Notes under the pieces: generated by a model | What the model was told of the DNA's origin: nothing | The model's input: only the letters and a program-made list of their open reading frames with translations | The model's database searches: none | Shown here: in pieces, positions 21,801 through 32,043 of the stretch | How positions within the stretch are numbered: position 1 is the stretch's first letter | Layout: each line of letters begins with the position of its first letter | Origin: Pelargonium cotyledonis | Lineage: Eukaryota > Streptophyta > Magnoliopsida > Geraniales > Geraniaceae | DNA length: 57,662 nt | Assembly (NCBI GenBank): GCA_036897625.1 | Contig: JAYMTA010000042.1 | Location: 1 to 57,662 of the forward strand | Reading direction: 5' to 3' | Translations under genes and position numbers: made by a program

Positions 21801-24297
21801 TGCATGCAAGCCTTAGTGAGAGTCCAGGCTCGTGTGCGTGCAAGGCGTGTTCGTATGTCGTTGGAAAGTGAAACAGAAGAACATAACTTTCAGCAACAAC
21901 TTGTAAATGAGACTCGTGTGCGTGAAATAGAAGTAAGAAACCCACCCACCTCTGCTAGTCATGGAAAGTGTTTATTGTAAGGATTAAGGAATGTATATCA
22001 TATTTAGGTCTTAACTGCATTATGGCATTTTTTACTTTTATACAGGATGGATGGTGTGACAGTGTAGGGTCTGTTGAAGAAATTCAAGCAAAGTTATTAA
22101 AAAGGCAGGAGGCTGCAGCAAAGCGTGAGCGAGCCATGGCTTATGCTTTGGCTCATCAGGTGAGAATGTGATAGCATTCCTGTTGATGAACAAAGAATCT
22201 ATTTTAATGACATTAGCAACATGCATGAAATGAAAAGTAGTCCTTTAGGAAGCAAGGTAGAGACTGAAAGAGAGGGAAAAAGGAGGAATCTACATTGCCT
22301 GTTTGTATTCTGGGATTCTGGATTTGAGGCAAATCCAATGTTTGGATGTTCAAAGAATTTGGATTTGGATTTGCCTCAAATCTTGTAGGATTCAAAATAT
22401 GTCTACACTATGGGGTTTCAAATGAGAAGCAAGTTAAAACAAGTACAAAGTCTGTAGGTAACAACTAAAATACTAGTTTTTTTTTCTTCTTAAATTTTAG
22501 CTTGTCATAAAAATCATGTTTCCACAAGGAGCGGGAAATTTGGAATTTAAGTTGCCAAAGTCAAATTTCCAGCTTGTTCTTTGTATTATTATAAAGAATT
22601 TCAACACTTTTGTTGTATTATACAATGCTGTGAAATAAAATACAATCCTTAACTAGCACTTAGATTTATTTCAATTAACTGATGGTACATTGGATATGGT
22701 CCATGTTAATATTTGAAAATCATGTTAAATTCGTAGCAAAGATCTCTAAGCTTCACTCATAATGTGTCCTATGATGTGTTTCTTTTGCAGAAGGGTTAAT
22801 GTTGCTATTTTTTATCTGCAGTGGCAGGCAGGCTCAAGGCAATTGGCTGTTCCTTCTGATTTTGAACCTGATCAAAGCAGCTGGGGTTGGAACTGGTTGG
22901 AGCGATGGATGGCTGTACGCCCATGGGAGAATCGCTTCCTTGACATTAATCTAAGAGACGGAGTGATGATTCCCGAGAATGGATCTGCTGAGGGTAAGAA
23001 TGGTGCTAGATCGCAATTAAAATCTGCTGGCAAGAAACCTGTTTCGATTCATCACTCCAACATTATTAGTCAGAAGATAGGACCATCTCATTCCGATGGG
23101 AGTAATTCTTCATCTATTAAGTCAACAAGTGCACAAGAAGCATCCAACGCTATATTCGCCAAACCGAAGTCTAAGCCTTTTCTTGAAAATTCAGTTCAAG
23201 AAGCAAACCCGGGACCTGGTATTGGTTTGAGATCACGTAGCAACCCAAAGGAGAGATCCACACAACCGGATAAGCTGGCGAAGAAGCGATTATCTCTGCC
23301 TAATAGTGGTATGCTCCCTCTCTCTTCTGAAATATGTGTGCAAGCTTTAATATGATGGCCTCTTTGAAAGGACTGTCCAAACTAGTTAGGAGCAACAATG
23401 CTCTTACTTGCCTCAATTGCAGATTCATCTGCAATGTTCTAGTTCCAACACACGGACAACTAGAGCTGGCAATTTGGGCCCGAACCTACGGGTACCGAAA
23501 ATCCGACCCACATTTTTTTTTTCAGCTTTGGGTCACATGAATTAGGCCCAGTTGGTTTTTGGGACGAGACCACACCTATTGCGGTTTGAGTTCGAGTTAG
23601 GAATATTCAACCCAAAACCGAATTGCTAGCTCTATGTTAACAACCATCGAACCTTTTAGGCCCCATTTATGATATGTCTGGATGAAGTATTATTTGGGCA
23701 AAATATCCATAATGTAGAAAACTTATTACAGTTTATTAATGGAAAATTGACCGAAATGGTCTCTCAAGTATCAAGACCTGACCAGTTTGGTTACCAAACT
23801 AATTGTATGCCAAAATGGTCTTCAACTATTGGAGAACCGACTGAAGAAATAACAAAGATTGAAACTAATATCTAAAGGATGTTAACGCAGGAACTATTTT
23901 GGCCAGCTTTCAATAGTTGGTGAACGAATTTGACTTAACATTTTGTTTAGGGACCAATTTAGTAAGGTTCTAATAGTTCAGAGACTGTATTGGTAGTTTA
24001 TTTATCATTAACTGGATAGTATGTTCTGATTTTGGTTTGTTTTGACAAATTCGAGGAGGGTCAAAGAGGTACACTGATGCCTTAAATGGCCAATTCCTTC
24101 TTATGAAAAGTCGGGATCTAATTAGACCAATTGTTTGTTGACTTGTCTAAAGTAAGCTTATTCTATAAAATGAAACCTTTGCTAAGTATATTTTCTTGGT
24201 TTGAGCAGGCCAAGGACTCGGGGCTCAGGTGGTCCGGCATCCAGGTAGAACTGCAGTCAAAGGGACACCTGTCACTCAAAAGCCCAGTAAGGAATGA
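18880..24297 (+). CDS. IQD: IQD (IQ67-domain) calmodulin-binding scaffold protein
   Basis: Coding exons 20555-20638, 21107-21352, 21705-21932, 22046-22159, 22822-23308 and 24209-24297 total 1248 bp, giving 415 aa. A 5' UTR exon of about 18880-19029, ending at a GT donor, with a ~1.5 kb leader intron is inferred. The start [20 protein letters not shown] is the typical IQD N-terminus. The IQ67 domain spans about residues 96-165 ([20 protein letters not shown], then [18 protein letters not shown] and [12 protein letters not shown]), with its phase-0 intron after the 16th codon, a hallmark of the family. Conserved downstream motifs are AYALAHQWQ and [18 protein letters not shown]; the C-terminus is Ser/Lys-rich. 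IQDs bind calmodulin and attach it to microtubules or the plasma membrane. The N-terminus fits the IQD5-IQD8 area of the family; I cannot assign an orthologue. Confidence 0.93.
23461..23634. mobile_element. 174-bp MITE-like element with TAGAGCTGGCAATT ends
   Basis: Begins TAGAGCTGGCAATT and ends AATTGCTAGCTCTA, a 14-bp terminal inverted repeat with one mismatch. The interior is rich in GGGCCC/ACCC words. It sits in IQD intron 5. Related ends occur at 6557, 7516-7528 and 54210-54733. Confidence 0.7.
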
Positions 24298-25484
24298 TCT
24301 AAAGTCAATGGAAGAGTTGATTCAAATCCCGTGCAGTCCGTGGCATAAGAATCTCGCAGAAGACAACTCGTTCAGGCCATTTTTCCATCCACGTGCAGGT
24401 ATTTGATCAGTTTGTATATACAGGTTCACAATGTGAGGAGATGCAATAATGGTCTTTTGTGCCACTGGCGCCAAAGCTTCTGCGAAGGTCTGGTCGGGAA
24501 GATTGGCTTTGCTTGCCACGGGGAATAAATAAGCGCAGCAGGTAGAACTGCAGTCATGTTATAGCCATCTCTATATACATATTGTTACGGTAATGCGATC
24601 ATGTGGTATTTATTTGAAAATGTTCAAAATCCTAAGAGCAGCTCGCATTGAGATTAATGTTATTGTTAGGTTTCTTTTTCCACTTGAGTTGTTGAATAAT
24701 GAGTATGTTCCTGTGATTAGTTGCACATTAGAAGTAAATTTGAGATGTGTATTTATTATGTAACGTTAAGTGTATTATTTTGAGACAAGTTATGTAATGA
24801 TGATAATATGAAAATGATCCAAGCGAAGTACATGTGTTTTACGTTTACTTACGTACATTTATCATGCGAAAGTAGGAAAAACTGAGCTCACAAAGAATTA
24901 TCGGTTGACTCTGATACAATTATCAGCGTGAAAGATGACGTGTAATTAGACCATACATTTATTGGTGCAAAATAGTATGTGTAATCTACATGACTACTCT
25001 CTCTCTCTCTAGTTTTGTGTGTGTGGATCTAATAAAAAATCAAAGTAAGAGTATAGAATACTTTATACACAGATAGCCTAACAGACGAAAATTCCGGCTA
25101 ACTAAATTGAGTAGAAAGAACTATATCCAGTATGCAAAGCTTGAACTACCTAAAACGTTTTGGATTCCACCACCATCTTGTTCGACCCTCAACTCAAAGC
25201 TACACGAACTAAGATCGCGTCCGCCAACAACATGTATAAAATACATGTGAAACAAAACATCTTTTCGAAACCTATAGATATGAAGCCCAGAACATAGAGA
25301 GAGAGAGAGAGAGAAAACACCATAACTAAAAGCAGCTGAAATGTATATAATTCCTAAGTTGTGAATTGCTATTTTCTACCACAGACACACTTGAGAGGGA
25401 ATAAAATACCAGCAGCGGACGCAGCTGCATAGAGAAAGAAGGAGAGAAAAAAGAAAAGCAGAAACACTGTGAAAAAAAACGAAA
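24298..25484. other. IQD 3' flank and intergenic region
   Basis: The 3' UTR of the IQD gene is expected in the first few hundred bases. Beyond that no gene is seen, apart from short (CT)n at about 25002-25013 and (GA)n at about 25297-25314. Confidence 0.5.
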
Positions 25485-25495
25485 ATCCCACATCG
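25485..25495 (+). promoter_or_regulatory. Plant snRNA Upstream Sequence Element (USE)
   Basis: ATCCCACATCG matches the plant USE consensus RTCCCACATCG at every position. It lies 33 bp before the TATA-like box, the spacing used by RNA polymerase II snRNA genes in plants (polymerase III snRNA genes have about one helical turn less). Confidence 0.9.
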
Positions 25496-25528
25496 GACAG
25501 GAGTGGAGAGGAGAGGCGAGAGAGAGGC

Positions 25529-25535
25529 TATAATT
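25529..25535 (+). promoter_or_regulatory. TATA-like box of the U1 gene
   Basis: TATAATT, 30 bp before the predicted U1 5' end, completing the USE/TATA pair. Confidence 0.8.
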
Positions 25536-25558
25536 GGAGAGGTGGAAGAATGAGAAAG

Positions 25559-25720
25559 GCACTTACCTGGACGGGGTCTATGGTCGATCAAGAAGGACTA
25601 TGGCCTAAGTTTGGTGACCTCTATTGCACTCTGGAGGGGCACCAGCTTAACATCTCCCCAAGTGGGAGAGTGTACGTCATAATTTGTGCCAGCGGGGGCT
25701 TGCGTTCGCGCAGCCCCTAC
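25559..25720 (+). ncRNA. U1: U1 spliceosomal snRNA
   Basis: The 5' end reads GCACTTACCTGG; ACUUACCUG is the strand that pairs with 5' splice sites. Further U1 landmarks follow in order: GATCAAGAAGG and TTTGGTGACCTC of stem-loop I, ATTGCACTC (the U1A-binding loop) at about 25623-25631, CTCCCCAAGTGGGAG in stem-loop III, the Sm site AATTTGTG at 25681-25688, and a terminal GGGGCT/AGCCCC hairpin with a TTCG tetraloop ending near 25720. Length, about 162 nt, fits plant U1. The first two bases are GC where most U1 genes have AT, and stem-loop II arms differ from the common plant form, so it may be a divergent variant. The promoter is intact, arguing for an expressed gene. Confidence 0.93.
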
Positions 25721-25830
25721 CCAATTCCAAATATAAGATTTATGTATTTGTTTTGGCTTTCATGTTTGTCTTCTTATATCATTTTGGTTTTTGATTGATA
25801 CATGTAATCCAGTTTCCGCAATTATTATAA

Positions 25831-25934
25831 GCAACGGGATAGGAGGTCTACAAAGGTGTTTCTCACCCTCAGGTGGAGGGCGTCACTTTGTTATTTCTTA
25901 TCGTGACCTCATAAATCTCATCTCATACTGTCGA
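25831..25934 (+). repeat. Dispersed repeat, copy 1
   Basis: GCAACGGGAT...GTGTTTCTCA...ATAAATCTCATCTCATACTG, repeated in reverse complement at 50741-50848. No coding content; probably the 3' tail of a retroelement. Confidence 0.65.
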
Positions 25935-26173
25935 TAAGGAATCTCAAATTTCAGACCTCAAACGAAAATATATGACCAAATTGATGTTCCTAAATTACAT
26001 ATGTTATCGGTACAATTTATGTCAAATTCAAAACAAAATAACATAGTCGGAAACTATTTATAAAAAAATGAATTTCTTAAAACCAAATTAGAACATTTGG
26101 GACGTATAATTTGTTACAAATAGACTAGTTCAAGAAAAACAAATGCTAACAAAGAGACTAATTTGTCCTCTAA

Positions 26174-26272
26174 GGGATGATGCAGTGGTCAAAAACATAC
26201 ATTTCCATATGAGAGGTCGTGGGCTCAAATCACATTGCGAGCTAACTAGTTGGGTTTTTTATTAAAAAAAAA
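26174..26272 (+). mobile_element. tRNA-derived SINE-like element
   Basis: A ~100-bp unit starts GGGATGATGCAGTGGTCAAA (A-box-like). About 40 bp on it has GGTCGTGGGCTCAAATC (B-box-like), and it ends in a run of ten A residues at 26263-26272. Box order and spacing fit polymerase III SINEs. No target-site duplication was confirmed. It lies ~210 bp upstream of the LSG1 start. Confidence 0.6.
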
Positions 26273-26454
26273 ATGACTAACTCGGCGATTCAACTCAGCT
26301 CACCGAGTTAGACCCCACCAAAAATAACTAACCCTTGAAATCGTTTCGAAGTTGTTCTCTTACACGCTCTCCTCACCGTCCTCGAACCAGAGAGCCGACA
26401 ACAGAAAAGTTCCTTCGAGACCAAAACTACAAAGAGTCTCTGCGAGAACCTCCG

Positions 26455-26463
26455 TTAGGGTTT
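26455..26463 (-). promoter_or_regulatory. Telo box in the LSG1 leader
   Basis: TTAGGGTTT (AAACCCTAA on the other strand) 20 bp before the LSG1 ATG. Telo boxes are common near the starts of plant ribosomal-protein and ribosome-biogenesis genes. Confidence 0.6.
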
Positions 26464-26482
26464 TTCTTGTAGATCGAGAGAG

Positions 26483-29400
26483 ATGGTGAGGAACGACAAG
26501 ACCGCCCTCGGGAGGTCTCTGGTGAAGCACCACAACCAGATGATTAACCAGTCCAAAGATAAGGGCCGATTCTACAAGAGCCAGCACAAGGTCCTCGAGT
26601 CCGTCACCGACGTTAACGACATCGACGCTGTGATTCAGAAGGCCGACGAGACCGAGCGCTTCTTCTCCGACGGACAGTCTGTGCCAAACCTCCTAATCAA
26701 TCTGTATGTTACCTAGAAATGCTTGCATCGTTTTTATTTTTTGGTTGATCGTTGAATTGATATTAGGTTAGAAATTGGGAGCTTCTGTTTCTGACATTGC
26801 TTCTGAAATGGGTGTTTTTTTCCTGTGCAATGGAGGTCTTGGAAATTGAAATTTATGTTGAATGAACTGAAAAATAGTAGCTGGTTCTGGAAAGGATTTG
26901 GTAGAATCATGCAATACTCTGTCCATTTTGCTAATAAACATAGCTTTGAGTTATATTGGAAAGTGTCAGAAGAATGAGCAGAAACTATTTCAACTCACCA
27001 CCATCTTCATTCTTTTTGTTGATTAATTTTGCTCCTACGAATGTTGCATTTGTGTAGGGAAGGAAGCTCTAGCACCATTGCGATGACTCCCGAGGAAAAG
27101 AGAGTGCAACAGAAGAAGGAAGAGGCACGGCATGCTGGCAGCCTTTATATTCCACGCAGGTTTGTCTTCTTCACTTGTCAAGTTAGGGCTTTCCCAACCA
27201 AGTCTTCTTTATGTGGTTATTAGTGTTTCAAAACTTATTGTTCTGTAGGCCTCCATGGACACCTGAAATGAGTAAGGATGAGCTTCATGACAATGAATGG
27301 AAAGCTTTTCTTATATGGCGACGAAATCTTGCGAGGTTAGTCGTTTGAGTGTTGGAGTATGAGTTGAGTAAATATGTTGCTTCTCTGTGCATTTTATTGT
27401 GCACCGCTTGCGTATGGGCACATATCGGTTTGGTAGGATTAGTGACTTTTTGACTTGTATTGTATATATGTGTATGCTGCAGACTTGAGGAAAATGAGAA
27501 GCTTGTTCTCACTCCATTTGAGAAGAACCTGGATATCTGGAGACAACTTTGGCGTGTGGTTGAACGTAGTCATTTGGTAACAGCTTGGTGCCTTTTTTTT
27601 ATGAATGCATATATTTAGTTCACTGTGTTACTGTAATTGTTATTTGCACAATAAATTGCATGAATGATCACTGTGCCACCATTTACATCAAATTTATATT
27701 TCATCTTATCATGAACTCTATCATCATATTATTTAAATCTTACACTCCCCCTATGTCCATAAACGGTACTTTCCTCTTCTTTTTTATTTTGTGTGTGTGT
27801 GAAGATTATGGAAAAGTTAGTTAGAGTTAAGTTTTTTCTTTTATACCCTCATATACTCTTGTTGTAACAAATTCAAGGGGGTTCTATCCAACTTTTTAAA
27901 AGATATTGTTGGTAGTTCATGCATAACTAACTAACTAAATTAGAAAGTGGACAATAGTTTTGGGACAATTTTTGTTATAGAGAAAGTGGACAATTATTTT
28001 GGGTTGGAGGGAGTAATATTTTCCTTCCATATAAATTTTGCTTCAATACCTCAAACTCCTAGCCAAATCCCTAGGGGAAGCATTCCTCAATACTTGATCC
28101 CTCCCATAGCATTTGTGCTGTGGGCAGCATATGATCTGGGTTTTCCAGGCTAATCCCTAGTATAAGATTAAGGATGTTGGTAATTTCTTGATGTTGGCGT
28201 TGGTACCACATATTCATACTTAGCAGTTCAATTTATAGTACTGTTTTTTATGCTCTCTCTCACTCACACACGCACACATACGGACACACGCACACATACG
28301 GGCGCGCGCACATACACATATAATGGTTATTGTTTTCCTATAGATGCACATGATAAATCTTTCCTGTTCTGGGATTTGATCTATTTTAAAAGAAATGCTG
28401 ATAATCATCTGTTCTGTGAAGGTTGTAATGGTTGTTGACGCTCGGGATCCATTGTTTTACCGTTGCCCCGATCTGGAGGTAATGCATTTAATCTCTTGTT
28501 TAGAACAGGGTGATATACTGATATTTTAGTATAAGTAATATGATATGGTTTTTGTTGAGAATCAATGCAAAGATTTCCAAGATAGTAGAGTATCCATCAA
28601 ATACAATAATTTTTCACATTTTCACGGCTCCTTTTTTTTTTTTTTTTTCCAGTGTTGCTTGTTGCCCCGTTTATTTTCATCCTTTCAATGCAACTAATAT
28701 GTGATGAGACTGCAGCTTTTATATGCAATGCATTGAGTATTAGTATTTGCGCGTCTTTCGACGACAATCATTGCATGAAGGGAGATCATTTGGACATTTG
28801 ATCAAATATTGTGGAAACTTAAATACTCTCTCCGTCCCAAAATGAGTGTATACATTTCCATTTTGGTCCGGATGGAGTATAAGCATGTATTAAGGGGAGT
28901 GAGGACATTCAATCTAGAAAACGAGAAACTAAAAAAACTTGTTTTAGTGTGTCGTTGGAGGATTTTCTTCTTCATAATTCTATTCATTTCTAGAGGGTGA
29001 TCGTGTAGATGATTATTGATTTTTTTTTTTTTTTTGGAACATAGGCATATGTACGAGAGGTTGACAAGCACAAAAGAACGTTGCTTCTCGTTAACAAGGC
29101 AGACCTTTTACCACTCTCTGTCCGGTAGGTGTCTTCTTTATCAAAACCCTACTGTTGCTAATAAATTTTTTGAAGCCTCTTCGAATTCTCGATTTTCATA
29201 TGGTGGCATCATTTGCAGGGAAAAATGGGCCGAGTACTTCCGTCTTCACAACATTCTGTTTCTGTACTGGTCAGCTAAAGCAGCTTTTGCTGCTGTAGAA
29301 GGGAAGCAGAACACTGAATCTGAAACGCTTGGTACATTGCATGCAACGGATGATGTCGATACAAAAGTATATGGGAGAGATGAGCTTTTGGCCCGTTTAC

Positions 29401-30398
29401 AACACGAGGCAGAAGATATAGCCAAAATGGGAGGAAAGTCATACTCCCATGCCACGAGTTCGTCGGAGGTTGAATCCAGGAATTCAAATGTTTCGGGAAA
29501 TTCAGCGTCCAAGAAAGTAATGGTGGGATTCGTTGGGTATCCCAACGTGGGGAAGAGCTCGACAATCAACGCTTTGCTGTGCCAGAAACGGACTGGCGTG
29601 ACTCATACTCCGGGGAAGACGAAGCATTTCCAAACGTTTGATATCATAGAAGATAAACTCACTCTTTGTGATTGCCCCGGGTTGGTATTTCCATCTTTTT
29701 CAAGCTCGAGATTCGATATGATTGCTTCTGGTGTGTTGCCAATTGATAGGATGACCGAGAAGAGGGAGGCCGTACAGATTGTGGCGAATAAAGTCCCACG
29801 ACGTGTCATTGAGGAGATCTACAAGATCAGTTTGCCAAAGCCCAAGCCTTACGAGCCTCAAAACCGTCCTCCTCATGCAGCAGAGCTTCTTAGGGCTTAC
29901 TGTGCCTCACGTGGGTACGTTGCCTCCAGTGGCTTGCCTGATGAAACTAAAGCAGCTCGCCAAATTCTGAAGGATTATATCGACGGGAAGCTGCCACATT
30001 ATGAAATGCCCCCGGGAATGTCCGGTGACGATGGTCTTATTGATGAAGACGATGATGACGATGATGATGATAACGATGATGGGGCTAGCTCGTTGCCTGA
30101 AACTCAGGATTCTGGTTCTCTCGACGGTATTGAGAGCTCCAGAGGAAATGAAAATGATAGTGCTGCTGCTCCTGTTCTAGAGGATGTTCTGGATGATTTG
30201 AGTTCGTTTGATTTTGCCAATGGAATTTCTTCTTCCCAGAAGACCACTGTGAAGAAACCGAAAGCAGCGCATAAACAGCACAAGAAGCCTCAGAGGAAAA
30301 AAGATCGAACGTGGAGAGTTGGGAACGACAATGGTGATGGAATGCCAATTATAAGAGTTTACCAGAAAGCAGCGAATACCGGTCCTGTAGACGCATGA
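26483..30398 (+). CDS. LSG1: LSG1-type circularly permuted GTPase (60S ribosome maturation)
   Basis: Seven exons (26483-26703, 27058-27159, 27249-27335, 27483-27576, 28422-28478, 29045-29124, 29219-30398) total 1821 bp, giving 606 aa. LSG1 acts in the cytoplasm to release the export adaptor NMD3 from pre-60S subunits. The GTPase motifs are in circularly permuted order: G4 NKAD at residues 204-207, G5 YWSAKA, then G1 GYPNVGKSS at 320-328, the G2 threonine in VTHTPGKTKH, and G3 DCPG at 365-368. The N-terminal MVRNDKTALGRSLVKHHN and VVDARDPLFYRCPDLE are typical. The C-terminal third has an acidic run (about ten Asp) and a basic tail (KKPQRKKDRTW). All phases agree. The next gene downstream is BSL, an arrangement I recall from Arabidopsis too. 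Confidence 0.96.
27741..28016. mobile_element. Stowaway-like MITE in LSG1 intron 4
   Basis: Left end TA-CACTCCCCCTATGTCC, right end (reversed) TA-CTCCCTCCAACCC, resembling Stowaway CTCCCTCCGTCCC ends flanked by TA. The left arm is degenerate. Confidence 0.55.
28258..28323. repeat. (CA)n-rich microsatellite in LSG1 intron 4
   Basis: Interrupted CACACA/CGCGCA repeat of about 65 bp between 28258 and 28323. Confidence 0.8.
28826..28877. mobile_element. 52-bp mini-Stowaway in LSG1 intron 5
   Basis: CTCTCTCCGTCCCAAAATGA at the left and CCATTTTGGTCCGGATGGAG at the right form an inverted repeat directly flanked by TA on both sides. Virtually no interior remains. Confidence 0.65.
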
Positions 30399-32043
30399 AG
30401 CATCTGCTGGAAATTAGTTGCAGAACCGGTACCTTGCTCTTACTCTCGATGTTATATACACACACACATACATACATATATTTATGTATGTGTATGGCTC
30501 AAGCACAACCTTGTGTAGGTGATTGCGATTTAATGGTTTTGGAGAATGCTATGTATCTTCATCTTGTTGTCTTTAGCTGTTTACTTCATGACATGAAATT
30601 TTTAGATTGGATTGGTAGTTTTTTTGTCCAGAGACCTATATATTAGAGATGATCTACAATATATAAGCAGTTTTGAGCGTTTGGTTTTCGGTTTGAAAGA
30701 AACCGACAAGCAAAAGTTGTGGGTTATCACAGGTCGTGCATTTCAGTTTGCGGGTTTTACATTGAATTCCCTGCGAGTTCATAGTTGGCCTCTCTATTTA
30801 TCTAGGTCGTTATTGTTTTAATTTTCTTGTGTATCTAGATTGTAAAACATGCAATTATTGTTCGGGTTTTGGGCAGGGTTTTCTTTGTGTTTGAGCTGAG
30901 ATGGCCTAGCACTAATCTGACCCGAAAGAAGTTTAGGTTGTTCGGGTTGGTATCAATATAAACAGCTGTGGATAACCAAAGTCTCCACCTCACACGATTC
31001 CATCAAAAACAGATATGTTGCTTATTTTAAATCAAACACAAAATGTGTTTAAATGCTATATGATTCAAATTGCGCATAAAATATATTCCAACAAGTACAT
31101 GGTTATTTACATGACAAGTTAAATATAATTTTTTATGTTAAAACTTAAATTTAAAGAAACAATATTTGAAGATATATGATATATTGATACAAAATGCTTA
31201 AATTATTTACACTAAATAATTAATGTTTGATTCTTCTCAAAAAAAAAAATAATAATGTTTGATAGTTCATAAATTGAAATATAGTTGTACGAAAAAAAGT
31301 CAAATACAAAATAAAATATCCTGCCACCACTAAAATTTAGGGAGTGTATGTGAAATGTTTGATTCAAAATATCGATATTTTTATTTAACTAAAAAAAAAT
31401 ATATACTGCGCATTAATTGACGTCATTGTCCCGCACACACGCCCCTCTTTAACCGGGAAAGGGCAAATTTCCGTAGAAATAGGAACCGGTAAAGAGCAAA
31501 ATTCCGTAGAAATAGGAACCGGTGATCACCATTAATGCCTATACTCGTTTCCGGTTTTTCCGGTTCCCCAAAAACTCCGTTCTCCGCCGTCAATTCAAGT
31601 CACGCCGCCCCCTCCGTCCGTACACCTCTCTCTCTCTAACTGGTAAATCAAAACTTTTAGAGAGAGAAACCCAACAAAAGAGAAAAAAAAATATACACCA
31701 AAATTTCACATTGTAGAGAGAGAAAGTGACACATTTTCGATTTGGTAGAGAGAGAGGGAGATTTTTTTGGTATTTGCTTTGAGATTGTCTCCGATTTTGT
31801 GCTCTTTTGGTTGTTGTTGCTGTTTGTCGTTTTCGGATTCTCTGGCTCCACGTTTTCTCGGAATCGGAGTGGAGATCTGAGGTCGTTGCTAGGGTTTATT
31901 CGATTCGTGACGGAGCTGGAGTTTCGATTTTGTTTTTGGTTTTCGTTGCGGAAGCTTGCGAAATGTTGAGGAGCAATGCGAATTTGTGGTGATTTTGGTT
32001 CCGATCTTTGAGAATTTAGGGTTCTGAAGCGGGAGTTCGAGAA
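30399..32043. promoter_or_regulatory. LSG1 3' flank, BSL promoter and 5' leader
   Basis: No further gene is seen. The first few hundred bases are LSG1 3' UTR with AT/CA microsatellites. At 31451-31523 a 33-bp unit (AACCGGKAAAGRGCAAAWTT...) is tandemly repeated 2.2 times, and three AACCGG motifs result. CT/GA-rich text (31625-31760) marks the probable start of transcription. A nine-codon upstream ORF (ATG at 31963, MLRSNANLW) precedes the BSL start and could dampen translation. Confidence 0.5.

Noticed and set aside
28250-28325. CRISPR-like or structured repeat array
   Set aside because: It is an interrupted CA dinucleotide microsatellite in an LSG1 intron.
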